Shown here one piece after another: positions 45,735 through 58,900 of a stretch of DNA of 64,000 nucleotides. Position 1 is the first letter of the stretch. Every line of letters starts with the position of its first letter. This DNA is from Lingula anatina (Eukaryota; Brachiopoda; Lingulata; Lingulida; Lingulidae). The stretch spans positions 134,526-198,525 of the forward strand of contig NW_019774903.1 in assembly GCF_001039355.2 (NCBI RefSeq). The letters are read 5' to 3'. The position numbers and the translations under genes were made by a program. Under the pieces are notes generated by a model. The model saw only the letters and a list, made by a program, of their open reading frames with translations. It was not told the origin of the DNA and did not search any database.

Positions 45735-46176
45735 ACCCTCTCAAAATCCTTACGTACATTTTTGCAAAATGAGCTGACAAACAAATTTATTTTATTTATT
45801 AACTAATTATTAAGAAATGGATCACAACCTTTACTGAAATCCAGTTTTTTTGTTTCTACAAATGTCAAATTAGTTCTTAATTTTCATTACTAAATATCAA
45901 TTGCATGTCAAGTAATAAATTTGCAAAAAATCATTATTCACATTTTACTCCATTTGTCTGTCTTCCACTATAAACTGTAAAATGTTTAAATTGTTGTAAT
46001 TCACACCTGGTGCATTTCTACAATCCCTCTTCTCTCCCGGTTCAAAGAGTGTAATTTCAATATTTCAAGTTGTTATCAACTGAACACAACAGTCCAAATA
46101 ACACTGACAACGTTCTGTATCAGTTAACCATAAGGAATGCTGAGCTGTAGTCAACAAATGAAATTCTAGCATCATC

Positions 46177-46220
<44 letters not shown>

Positions 46221-47692
46221 CAATATATACTTGAACGAATCAAATGTCAAAACATGGAAAATTTAGTGGTTAAAAAAGGCTTACATATCCCTCTGCTCTC
46301 ACTGGTTTTTATATGCACAGGTAATTACTAAGATATCATATACAAACTTAGCACTGCTACAAAATCTATGAATATGTAAATATGACACTGACAGTGACCT
46401 CTGTATTGTGATCAACTGATGGGGGACAGCGCGCTGTGCCGAGGGTTCGCTGTGCCGACAAATCCGGAAAATTGGTCTAAAATCGGCTAAGTTTTTAACT
46501 GATGACCCTATCACTAATGGTCAGTTTACCTGAGTGTCCCTAGTGCTACCTTCGTGACTTTTTGACCACTGTCCACTACGAGTGACCCACTCATTGTTCT
46601 CAAGTAGTGCCTTTGGTTGCCGTGTAAAAATAGTGCTGCAAGCACATAGCTTTTCTTCTTTATTTACGCCCTGGAGCTGAGGGAAAGTTTACAATGTTAG
46701 TCCATCACACACTCTCCCCGCTGATTGGAAAATATGTGTGACGTGGGTGGGGGATTAACCCTCTCTTAACCCACCCCGGCTCCTATGTCTACGTATCGTT
46801 CTCATGCTGCCACAACGCGCTGGATTCTCCGCGTTTCGCGGGAGCTGAAGAGTTAACGCGGTCAGCGCCATTTTAGGGAGAGGCAGATGAAATAGAAAGG
46901 TCTCATAATATTTGCAAAGTTCTACACTGTGAAATAAAATTATTGGGGTTTGCTTTTCAACTTTCTAAAACTTTGCAATATACCTTTGCTTTCAGTAATT
47001 CCATCTACGTCAAATATTTTTTGGTAATTTGATAACTTTTTCTCGACGGCTTCTCCCCTAAAATGTTCCACACTAGAAAAGATCGATAATCGTATGGGAG
47101 AATTACACAGGCAATTGACCTACTTCACTAGGGCGGCAATCATCGCTATTTTACCACTTTTATGACCTGGGAAAGATTACGTCATATACACTTGGGATAT
47201 AATAGTTATTTATGATTGTTTAACTAATAAATTGCGCATATTGATAAAATATTTTTAAGTGTATGAGTAAAAAAGGACTATTTATATTTGAAAATAATGA
47301 AAAAATGTGTAAAGAACCCAAAACAAATAAAGAACTGCATTTTTCTCTTATATGCAAATTAGATTGTCTTTAGTAATATAGCTGAAAGGAAGTGATGCTC
47401 AAACCAGAGATTCCAAAGGTGGCGATCTTAACTAATCTTTATTTCGATACTAAATCATTCGATAATATCTTTATCAATAAAAAATATAATTGAAGCTACC
47501 AAATTCAATTTTCCTTTTTTTTCTTATTTAACACCAACCAATGCTCGACTCGTTCCTGGGATGAAATTAGTAACAGCCAGAAGGTCCTGAGAGTTCTCCC
47601 TCCTCCCTCTACTCCAATGTGTTCTACATGTATGTCCTATCCAGTGGGCAGACAACGTGTGCCCTCTACACAATGTTAGATTATTTATATAT
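45735..47692. other. Intron stretch, no gene seen
   Basis: Holds an (AAT)n microsatellite at 46181-46218 and a more GC-rich patch at about 46400-46870 (GGGAGCTGAAGAGTTAACGCGG). No coding or RNA gene could be supported. Confidence 0.4.
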
Positions 47693-47859
47693 CAAGCCCG
47701 TAGCCAGGGGGGGTTCGGGGGCTTCGAAAGAACCGCCTTTTTGTCAGAAAAAGGTTCATTCTGGGTACAATTTGATCTAGGTACACAAAGGTTTCATTGT
47801 AAAAGGTCTACTTTTTCAGAAAAAGAACCCCCCTTTTGAATTTGCTGGCTACGGGCCTG
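47693..47859. mobile_element. 167-bp MITE (CAGGCCCGTAGCC family), copy 2
   Basis: Ends CAAGCCCGTAGCCAG and CTGGCTACGGGCCTG, flanked by TATATA on both sides. Confidence 0.7.
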
Positions 47860-48740
47860 TATATATATATATATATTCTGCATCCATTTTCCTTTTTATG
47901 AATTAACGATTTCTATTATTGAGATGCTTATAAAAAGTAATTGCTATATATCTTTATTGAGGGACTGATAAGTAGGCCTACAGTGTACGCGGGGTGGGGG
48001 GCGGGGGCGGAAACAGTAAGGGGGAGGGGGGAAACAGTAGAGGTGGGTCACATTTATTGTCTACTACATGTACAAGGCTAGGGATGGGCCCCAAAAACTG
48101 AGCCATGCATTTAGGGTGGGCAACAAGCTAACTACTAATTATAAGCTTCATTTTTGGCACCAACTATGTGCAATTTTTGAGAACAACTATACTACAGTAC
48201 ACTTGAAGTAAAACAATCTGATAGAAATCTGTGTTCTGTGTCTGGTTCTTCTTTTTTACATCTGGTTCTTCTTTTTTACAAGCATTTTTAGAACAAACAA
48301 CAAAAGTTTCTTGTAGCTATTAAAGAATAGTTATAAAAGCGGGGGGCGGATCCAGGATGAATTAAAGGGGGGGGGGGCTCCAGTTCTGGGATTGACAGGC
48401 CGCGGATGCGAAGCAAAGCCTCTCCCCCCCCCCTTCCACCCTCATTGCCGTGGGGTTGGGAGCCCACTGAAGGGCCCCGAAATATTTTGCTATTTTAGAG
48501 TGCGAACGGTGCCATTTGGTACGGTTTAGAACTATAATTCAGCTGGTTCAAATTCTAATTCCAAGAGGGGACAATTGGTGTTATCTTTTTTTATATTTTT
48601 AGTAATTCATTTAGAAACATCTCCATAACTGCCGTACCATAAAGTATTCTACCCAGGAAACTCCCTTGTGCAAAGAATACGTTTCTAAAGACAGGATTAA
48701 TACACATTTTTTCCCAAAGAGTTATCTGTTTAACAGATTT
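47860..48740. other. Intron stretch with G-rich runs, no gene seen
   Basis: G-runs at about 47988-48030 and 48367-48377, a C-run at about 48424-48434, and a perfect 20-bp tandem duplication at about 48243-48282. Confidence 0.4.
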
Positions 48741-48811
48741 TGCATCTGTTGGGTATCAAACACGGACTGCCCGCGTGGCAGGCGAGCATTATTCCAATGA
48801 AGCTCGCGTGC
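48741..48811 (-). pseudogene. tRNA-Gly(GCC) pseudogene
   Basis: The minus strand reads GAATAATGCTCGCCTGCCACGC, cut here as AATGCTCGCCTGCCACG, the anticodon arm of tRNA-Gly with anticodon GCC. The D-arm region (TTCATTGGAATAATGC) and a TTTGATACC box-B relic are at the right spacing over 71 bases. The acceptor and T stems do not pair, so it is not a working tRNA. Confidence 0.6.
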
Positions 48812-48828
48812 TTCTAAGACGTAAGTTT

Positions 48829-48829
48829 N
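48829..48829. other. Single N, probable contig join
   Basis: Immediately beside the tRNA pseudogene on one side and the dispersed repeat (48835 onward) on the other. Confidence 0.6.
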
Positions 48830-48834
48830 GACTC

Positions 48835-49175
48835 TACTGCCTTTTTATTGACATGAAATACCTAAAGGCTTTTCATCTATATTATGTTTGCTCACACTTA
48901 AAAAAAGACAACCTAGTTTTGGAGGACACCTAAAATAATCTTAGATCAACAAAGGCAAAATTCTAAAGGTTCTTAGTTCTATTGAATACTTATTGTTCTG
49001 GCATGGGTACCATAAATGAACCATATTCATACTACCTTCTACTGTAAGTCGATGGAAAAGCAAGTCTGATTATAATCATGGTCATCTCCTTAACTTTCAA
49101 TCTGTGCTAATATTGGTAGTTTTTAAAGGCGTGACACATGATCCAAAGCAATTGAATGGTAGGATTGGTGTAATC
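48835..49175. repeat. Dispersed or segmental repeat upstream of gene B
   Basis: Clear relative of 41640-42010, with shared GGCATGG, CTTCTACTGTAA and the block CAATTGAATGGTAGGATTGG. Confidence 0.65.
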
Positions 49176-49977
49176 TTGTGATAATACCTTTTTCTTCTTG
49201 TACATATCCTTTTATCCTGGATCATTTCACGCATGCGTATACACAAGGGGGGAGCCATTTTGTGTGTATACACAAGGAGGGGGCCATTTTGTAATTCAAT
49301 CTGGATTTTGATCAGTGTGGAGTATGTGATTACGTTTGAATCAAGGTATTTTTTATCCACTTTTTTGTTCAAAAAAGTGCATAAAACCATTAATGTTGTA
49401 GTTTTTAAGACTTCATCCACTTTATATTTATCGTCTTATTCCTGTTCAATCATCTGCCATTGAAAAGGTGCTTGTATAAGGCTACTAGGTTAAATAGTAC
49501 TATAGCACTATAGGAAAATAACAAACTAGATAAAACTTCAATCAGTTGAGTCTAGTTTAGAACTATCAGTAAGAATAGCATCAATCTTTTGGACATACAA
49601 TGTATGGCCTACTTTGTCCCATGATAACACATGATCTGTTTGACAGAACTTAGGTTGCCTTTTCTTCGTAACAAGAATGTGTATATACTATACAGTATAA
49701 TACTGACTATTATCAGAATATTTTATGATCTTATATACCTTGACTGCTCAGTTGATAGAACATTTCTGAGGTCTGCAAAACTGCCACGACTATATAGGAA
49801 AATATTTTGAAGGGATCTGGAGACAAAACCTGACCAGTGAGGCAAAAACGGGAAGTCAAAATATTTTGGTACTGCTTTACTGACTTCACAAAACATCATG
49901 CTTAATTTAAGATCAACATGGCAGGTATCTTTAAACAGAAGAAAAACATTGTTATTGTTGTCCCTTGCAGTGATACC

Positions 49978-52900
49978 ATGAATGACCAACAGGAAAACGA
50001 TGTTCAGCAGCATGTGGGATTAAAAAATGAACCTACTAATCCTCTACAAGTCCAAGATTCATCTCACGAGCTAAAACCCATGACAGAAACTGGGAGTGGA
50101 AAGGTAAGAAATACAATCCCTTCTAAGAGCAAGAGAGAGTGGAGGTGGGGGTGAGGATGACCGTATGCACCCTCTTGTGTAGTAATTATAATAGTAACTG
50201 AGTAAATAAATAATGTTAAATATAATGATGGGGCGGTGCCTTCTATTTTACCATTGTAATGCTAATCAAAAGACCAGACTAATAAAATATCAGGTATTTG
50301 CCTCTGGATTCTAAGTTGTTTAAAAGCCAAAGATAAGTCAAGTAAGCACACTGATATAAATGAAATTCACGTGCAATTCACCATACCTAAATATTTTTTT
50401 CCATAATGTTAATTTAGATACTTATTGGAGGAAAAGAAATCTATAGGTGACTCTATAAGTAAACTGCATAACTATCAGAAAAAATAAGCTGATCAGCTTG
50501 ACCTGAATTTTGGTAATATTGATCACTCATTTAAGTTTGAAGACATCAGGCCAAGTAGTTTTCCACTTACTGTGAAATCTCTGAAGGTGCAACAACAGAT
50601 AATGTACATAAAAATGAAATTCTCTGCAAATCACCTCATCTGACATTTTTTTCAAAATAATAATTATGACACTAATAAGAGAAAAAGAATTTAGTAACCA
50701 GATATTTAGCAGTAATAAAACAAAGATGTAAGTTTGGCATAGTCAAACGACATTTTATGGCGACAACCAATATTTTTCCTTGCCTTCTTTCTTGCTGTGA
50801 ATGGGACTATGAAAGTTTGTGGTACACTGGGATGAAGAGATATAAAATTATGTTAACTACCATGTGTTCTCATCTATAGTAATGTGTCATGAATTATCGA
50901 ATGGCTCCTAAATTTCGAACAATCTTCAAAACGGTCGTCTAGGCTTACTTGGATCACAGATGGTCTCCTGCTGGCAAATATAGTCACTAAGTCCTTTGAA
51001 TTAGTATGAAAATTGCCTTTTCCCTGCGCTCAGATCGCTTATGATCTCCCATTGATGACTTTCCAATACCCTGAATGAATACGAAAATTGCTTTCCTGTC
51101 TCGCTCGAATCGCTAATAAATATGAAAATTGCCTCTTCAGTTTTGTCAAGATTACCTATCACTCGTGTGTTTGTTTGAAGATAGTTCAAAAGACAAAATG
51201 TGCACACTTCAAATGTGTGCATTGGCGCAAGTATGTGCCAGGAAGTCAGTTGCATTGTGGGACAGCTGCTGATGAAGACTGGGTTGACTGAGCAAAAAAA
51301 TTGGATGTAATACCAAACCACGCAACTGTTGATGATGAGCCCTGCACCCAGGGACCAAAAACCTCTCCTCCCCGACCTAGTATATTTGATCGTAGACAAC
51401 AAACAGGGTCAGCTTTGTCGCAGCACATGTCGGAGAGAGACCATATAATACACAGTTCGGCTGCTGTGGTGAAACCTGTGCACCGTACATACCAATCTGA
51501 GGTCTAGTGGCCTCCCTGCAGGGTGGAGAAACCATTATGCTGAGCTGGGCTTCTGCAGTGAAGGCTAACTATGTGGCATAGACACTGAACTGCACACGGC
51601 GAGATGAGGCAGCACTCATACGTAGAGCTCCACCTGACTTCAACGGTGAAGGCAACAAACCTAGGTGCAGTAGACAATAATAGGCAATGAAGGCTACCTG
51701 TGGGCCATAGACACCAATCGGCTGCTGTCTCGGCTTCAGTGCATGGAGAGGAGCAACTGTAACACTAAGCACGGCTTCCAGCACGGTGAAGGTTATCTGG
51801 TCGGGGTAGACTCTAATCACTGACAGTCTCTTTCCTCCGGTCACTCCAATCCTGAGCGCCAGGATCGTTTTCAAAAAACGACAATACTAAAAACGCTAAT
51901 GTTTTGCGTCCCAAACCATCACTACCGATCATTATCTATCACATTGGGTCATACACAGTGATTGTGTGAAAGTTTGTGATTCTCTTGGGTTGCAATTAAT
52001 GACACTCACCTTTTAAACAATATCGTAACTGCTACAGAGATCGTCGGAAAAAGATAACATGAGACCCATCGAGGGACAGACAACTTCCTGTCAAAAATGA
52101 CAAAATTTCATGAAGTTCCAACATCTGGAATTTCTGGGCACCTCTCATTTTATGAATTTTGACCAAAATGATCTTTTCCTTTTTTAATTAATTTCTTCTG
52201 TATGAAATTCATGGCACATTACCCTACCCAGACAGTTGTTCCAATGTTGCTCTACCTGGGCTCATACTTAATATCTGAACTTTAAATTAAATCCTTTACC
52301 ACTTATTTATTTCAATAGGCAACATCAAGTCCAAGTCTTTCTGACTTAAATATACAAGTAAGGCCACAAGATGAGCAGCAGATTAAAGCACATGCCAGTG
52401 AAGAAAAGTAAGTGTCACTTGTTCAGTAATTTAGAATGTCATACCAGAAAGAAAAAAATACATATTTACCTGAACAACCAGGACAAATATTTTCCTAACC
52501 ATACATTTTAGCTTTCACTGATATTTAAACTCCTCAGTGAAAGTCTTTAAACCATCACCAATATTAAATTATCTGACTTAGCAAATTCCATGACATTTGA
52601 ATGGTTTGCTTATTATCATCTTTGATTATCTTTCTCCATTTCCAAAGACTTAACGTCAGCAAAACTCTGTTTTGGACATGGTTTTATAATATAGATATCA
52701 GGATGGCAGTAATATGATCATATCTATACCATTTGAAAATATTTTTCAAAAGAGATAATTAAAACAAAAATTAAAATTTGGCATACCAGACTAACAGTAA
52801 TTTTCATATCAATTCTCATTTATAATTCTCATTAATAAAAGCAGCCTCACCTATACATATATATATATAACAAATTGTCATGACACCGTTGTGTATGTCT

Positions 52901-55900
52901 CAATAACAAATCAAAGAAGCTGCATGAGCAAGGAGGATGCTGTCATAAAAGCAAAAAAAGAGAAAAAGCAGAAAATATATCGAAATTACCCTCAAAATGA
53001 CGTCCTTTTTTGTGGAATTTCGACCCTACCTCTATTTAGGAACAGTTTGTTTAGGATTTGAATGAATAATTGAAGCAGGAAATACAACTGCTGCAAGAAA
53101 CAGAATGTGCAAAATGGTTATTTAAATAAAAATTTATTTGAAGTCACTAAAAATGATCACAAAATTAGCGTAACTAACGTTACATGCCGTGTCCCAGCCC
53201 AATGAAAATTTCATCTAATCCTATCTTTCCGTATTTAAAACTCTTCAATCGTCCAAAGTAGTCTGTCGGTTTTATATCATTAACAATATTATCTCTTTTA
53301 TGCTGTAGTACAAATGAAGGTGAAAACAAGCAGCAGCAAAAGCTTTGGGATGACACTGATGAAGATACAGCAAAGGTATGTACATTAACAAATAACAGCA
53401 TGACCTGTTGCATTTCTCCATGCATTTGTCCATAATAAATATTCATATTCATAAACAGAAATATTTATAATAGCAGAAATAGTTGCAGCAACAGATATAT
53501 TTTTGTATCAAAGCAATGGAGGGAATCCTATTTGTAAAATGCTAAAAATCTGAAATGCTGTACTGCAGTTTTTTGTTTATTTTAACTCTATCTGTCTGGT
53601 AACAAATAAATTCCTGTTTCTCATTAATATTGAACATGCACTGCATTTCAAATCTAAGTGAAAACCGCGTCCTTATTACAATCTGCGTAAAATGGTAAAG
53701 CAGCACTACAACCTTTTCAACTTTGTTTGTTATTCTAGCAACATGAACTTGAAACTTCTGTCTTGTCTCCTAATTCAACTACCATCTGCTATGAGACTGT
53801 GTGTGGACTAAGTAATGGTGAATATTCAGTCCAACATGTGTACAGCAATCAATATTATGACATGGACACTTCTCCTAATCAGGTTGGTTGGATAAAATAG
53901 TTATTAAACTAATTAAAAATGACAATATAAATGCTCATATTACCCAACTCGGGCAAAAAGATCCCCGAAATTGTCAGGGGGTTATATATACAGCCGTCCA
54001 AATATCAAATTAAAGCATGTAAGAACTCTTAAATTTTAAGTAACCAAGTGATTTATTTTTTCAGAATGAGGTACATCAATCTAGGACTGTTCAATCAGCT
54101 TCCTGCAGCACTGCCCCACTTGATGATGTTAAAAACATGATGGCACAAATTATTCTCATGCTTGAGAAGATAAAGTCACAATGCATAATAGATAGTACTC
54201 AAGTAACAGAAGATCAGGTTGCTCCATCAGACATGAAAACTGCAATACCCATTTCACCAGAAATGGGGGAAACACGAGTTCAAAACTGGGGACACAAGAA
54301 GCATATTCTGCCTCCACAGCAAGCTATAGATGAGGAAATTTTCCATTCTATAACTAGACCCATAAATTTAAGACAAGTTATGGCTGATAAAAATGTTGCA
54401 TCCTCAACAGTTCTGACAAATGGGGGTACGTCTTATCCAAAAGATGAAAATGTACCATCTATCAGAGAGCCAAAACAGGAAGATGCAAGCACTTCAACAG
54501 TTGGGACTGGCAGTATGTCATATCCAAAAGATGAAGAAAAGCCTTCTACTATACAGCCAATGGAGGAAGACGTCATGTCTTCGATAGACCTGCCAGAAGG
54601 AGGTACATTATGTTCAAAAAATGAAAGTGTGCCTTCTACTACAAAGCAAACACATGAAAGCAACTATTTTTCAACAGTTCTGACAGAAGAGGATACATCA
54701 TGGTCAAAAGATGAAAGTGTGACAACTATCAATAAGCCAACCCAGGAAGATGCTAGTTCTTTCACAGCTCTGTCATATGGAGGTATGCCGCAACCAAAAA
54801 AAGAGAGTATGTCTTCTTCTGCAAATCCAACAGAGGAAGATGCCACTTCTTCAACAGTTCTTCCAGAAAGGGATATGTCATATCCAAAAGATGAAGGGGT
54901 GCCTTCTACTTCAAAACCACCTCAGGAAGATGCCACCCCTTCAAATGTTCTGCAAGAAGGGAGTAGATTATTCCCCAAAAATGAAATTGTGCCTTCTACT
55001 ACAACCAAAAAAGAGGAAGATTCAACTTTTTCAACAGTTCTGCAAGAACCTTCTTCAGACATGTCATGTCCAAAAGATGAAGGGGTGCCTTCTACCTCAG
55101 AACCACCACAGGAAGATGCCACCTGTTCAAAAGTTCTGCAAGAAGGAAGTAGATCATGCCCAAAAGATGAAATTGTGCCTTCTACTACAACCAAAACAGA
55201 GGAGATTTCCACTTTTCCAACAGTTCTGCAAGAACCTTCTTCTGACATGTCATGTCCAAAAGATGAAGGGGTGCCTTCTACTACAAAACCACCACAGGAA
55301 GATGCCACCTCTTCAAAAAATCTACAAAGGAGTAGATCATGCCCAAAAGATGAAATTATGCCTTCTACTACAACCAAAATAGAGGAAGATTCTACTTTTT
55401 CAGCAGTTCTGCAAGAACCTTCATCTGACATGTCATGTCCAAAAGATGAAGGGGTGCCTTCTACTACAGAACCACCACAGGAAGATGCCACCTCTTCAAA
55501 GGTTCTGCAAGAAGGGAGTAGATCATGCTCAAAAGATGAAATTGTGCCTTCTACTACAACCAAAATAAAGGAAGATTCTACTTTTCCAACAATACTGCAA
55601 GAACCTTCTTCTGACATGTCATGTCCAAAAGATGAAGGGGTGCCTTCTACTACAAAACCACCACAGGAAGATGCCACCTCTTCAAAAAATCTACAAGGGA
55701 GTAGATCATGCCCAAAAGATGAAATTATGCCTTCTACTACAACCAAAATAGAGGAAGATTCCACTTTTTCAGCAGTTCTGCAAGAACCTTCTTCTGACAT
55801 GTCATGTCCAAAAGATGAAGGGGTGCCTTCTACTCTAAAACCATCACAGGAAAATGCCACCTCTTCAAAGGCTCTGCAAGAAGGGAGTAGAACATGCCCA

Positions 55901-58900
55901 AAAAATATTGTGCCTTCTTCTATTACCAAAACAGAGGAAGATTCTACTTTTTCAACAGTTCTGCAAGAACCTTCTTCTGACATGTCACGTCCAAAAGATG
56001 AAGGGGTGCCTTCTATTACAAAACCACCACAGGAAGATGCCATCTCTTCAAAAGTTCTGCAAGAAGGAAGTAGATCATGCCCAAATGATGAAATTGTGCC
56101 TTCTTCTACAACCAAAATAAAGGAAGATTCCACTTTTCCAACAGTACTGCAAGAACCTTCTTCTGACATGTCATGTCCAAAAGATGAAGGGGTGCCTTCT
56201 ACTACAAAACCACCACAGGAAGATGCCACCTCTTCAAAAGTTCTGCAAGAAGGAAGTAGATCATGCCCAAAAGATGAAATTGTGCCTTCTACTACAACCA
56301 AAATAGAGGAAGATTCCACTTTTCCAACAGTTCTGCAAGAACCTTCTTCTGACATGTCATGTCCAAAAGATGAAGGGGTGCCTTCTACTACAAAACCTCC
56401 ACAGGAAAATGCCACCTCTTCAAAAGTTCTACAAGGGAGTAGATTATGCCCAAAAGATGAAATTGTGCCTTCTACTACAACCAAAATAGAGGAAGATTCC
56501 ACTTTTCCAACAGTTCTGCAAGAACCTTCTTCTGACATGTCATGTCCAAAAGATGAAGGGGTGCCTTCTACTACAAAACCTCCACAGGAAAATGCCACCT
56601 CTTCAAAAGTTCTACAAGGGAGTAGATTATGCCCAAAAGATGAAATTGTGCCTTCTACTACAACCAAAATAGAGGAAGATTCCACTTTTCCAACAGTTCT
56701 GCAAGAACCTTCTTCTGACATGTCATGTCCAAAAGATGAAGGGGTGCCTTCTACTACAAAACCTCCACAGGAAAATGCCACCTCTTCAAAAGTTCTACAA
56801 GGGAGTAGATTATGCCCAAAAGATGAAATTGTGCCTTCTACTACAACCAAAATAGAGGAAGATTCCACTTTTCCAACAGTTCTGCAAGAACCTTCTTCTG
56901 ACATGTCATGTCCAAAAGATGAAGGGGTGCCTTCTACTACAAAACCTCCACAGGAAAATGCCACCTCTTCAAAAGTTCTACAAGGGAGTAGATTATGCCC
57001 AAAAGATGAAATTGTGCCTTCTACTACAACCAAAATAGAGGAAGATTCCACTTTTCCAACAGTTCTGCAAGAACCTTCTTCTGACATGTCATGTCCAAAA
57101 GATGAAGGGGTGCCTTCTACTACAAAACCTCCACAGGAAAATGCCACCTCTTCAAAAGTTCTACAAGGGAGTAGATTATGCCCAAAAGATGAAATTGTGC
57201 CTTCTACTACAACCAAAATAGAGGAAGATTCCACTTTTCCAACAGTTCTGCAAGAACCTTCTTCTGACATGTCATGTCCAAAAGATGAAGGGGTGCCTTC
57301 TACTACAAAACCTCCACAGGAAAATGCCACCTCTTCAAAAGTTCTACAAGGGAGTAGATTATGCCCAAAAGATGAAATTGTGCCTTCTACTACAACCAAA
57401 ATAGAGGAAGATTCCACTTTTCCAACAGTTCTGCAAGAACCTTCTTCTGACATGTCATGTCCAAAAGATGAAGGGGTGCCTTCTACTACAAAACCTCCAC
57501 AGGAAAATGCCACCTCTTCAAAAGTTCTACAAGGGAGTAGATTATGCCCAAAAGATGAAATTGTGCCTTCTACTACAACCAAAATAGAGGAAGATTCCAC
57601 TTTTCCAACAGTTCTGCAAGAACCTTCTTCTGACATGTCATGTCCAAAAGATGAAGGGGTGCCTTCTACTACAAAACCTCCACAGGAAAATGCCACCTCT
57701 TCAAAAGTTCTACAAGGGAGTAGATCATGCACAAAAGATGAAATTGTGCCATCTACTACAACCAAAATAGAGGGAGATTCTACTTTTTCAGCAATTCTGC
57801 AAGAACCTTCTTCTGACATGTCATGTCCAAAAGATGAAGGGGTGCCTTCTACTACAGAACCACCACAGGAAGATGCCACCTCTTCAAAAGTTCTGCAAGA
57901 AGGAAGTAGACCATGCCCAAAAGATGAAATTGTGCCATCTACTACAACCAAAATAGAGGGAGATTCTACTTTTTCAGCAGTTCTGCAAGAACCTTCTTCT
58001 TACATATCATGTCCAAAAGATGAAGGGGTGCCTTCTACTACAAAACCAGCACAGGAAAATGCCACCTCTTCAAAAGTACTACAAGGGAGTAGATCATGCC
58101 CAAAAGATGAAATTGTGCCTTCTACTACAACCAAAATAGCAGTTCTGAAAGAACCTTCTTCTGACATGTCATTTCCAAAGGATGAGAAAATGCCAAATAA
58201 AAAGAAAATACAGAAAGGCAGTGCTTTTTCACCATCTCTGCCAGAAAGGGGTGCACCATGTTCAAAAGATGAAAGTGTCCCTTCTACTACAAAGCAAATA
58301 CAGAAAGATGCCCCTTTTCAACAGTTCTCCCAGAAGGGGGTCGATCATGTCCAAAAGATAAAATTGTGCCCTCTACTTCAACGCAAATACAGGAAGATGC
58401 CACTTCTTCAACAGTTCTGCCAGAAAGGGGCACACAGGAAATACAGGAAGGCAGTGCTATTTCACCAGTTCTGGCATCATCATGTTCAAAAGATAAAGGA
58501 ATGTGTACAACAAGGCCAACACAGGGAGGTGCCAGTTCTTCAATAATTTTGACAAAAGGGGAAAGATCAGGTCCAAAAGCTGAAAGTGTGACTTCAACCA
58601 GAACGGCAACACAGGATGATGCCAATTATACATTTCTGACAGAAAGGGATATATCATGTTCAAAAGATGAAAGTGTGACTTATACTACAAAGCCAATACA
58701 AGAAGACCTCATTTCAGAAGAGGGTGGATCATGTTCAAAAGATGAAATGTCTTCTTTAATGCAAATACAGGAAGGTGCCACTTATTCAAAAATTCTGCCA
58801 GGAGGGGCCAAGCTATGTCCAAAAGATGAAACAATGACTTCTAATACCAAACTAACATTGGAAAATGCCAGTTCTTTAAGAGTTCTGCCAGAAGGGGCCA

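Noticed and set aside
45263-45784. 173-codon minus-strand open frame
   Set aside because: It is made from the compound CT/CA microsatellite and the CAGGCCCGTAGCC MITE; no independent coding signal.
46400-46870. GC-richer patch that might be a promoter or a 5S-like gene
   Set aside because: No internal control region, no adjacent exon and no RNA fold could be supported.
51088-51507. Possible THAP-like piece (KCAHF, then PNHATVDD and RPSIFDRRQQ) in the first intron of gene B
   Set aside because: Spacing of Cys and His does not fit the THAP pattern, stops interrupt it, and part lies in a dispersed repeat.
51569-51874. 101-codon minus-strand open frame
   Set aside because: Overlaps weak tandem units around GAAGGCTA-CTGTGGGCCATAGAC; no family recognised and no splice context.
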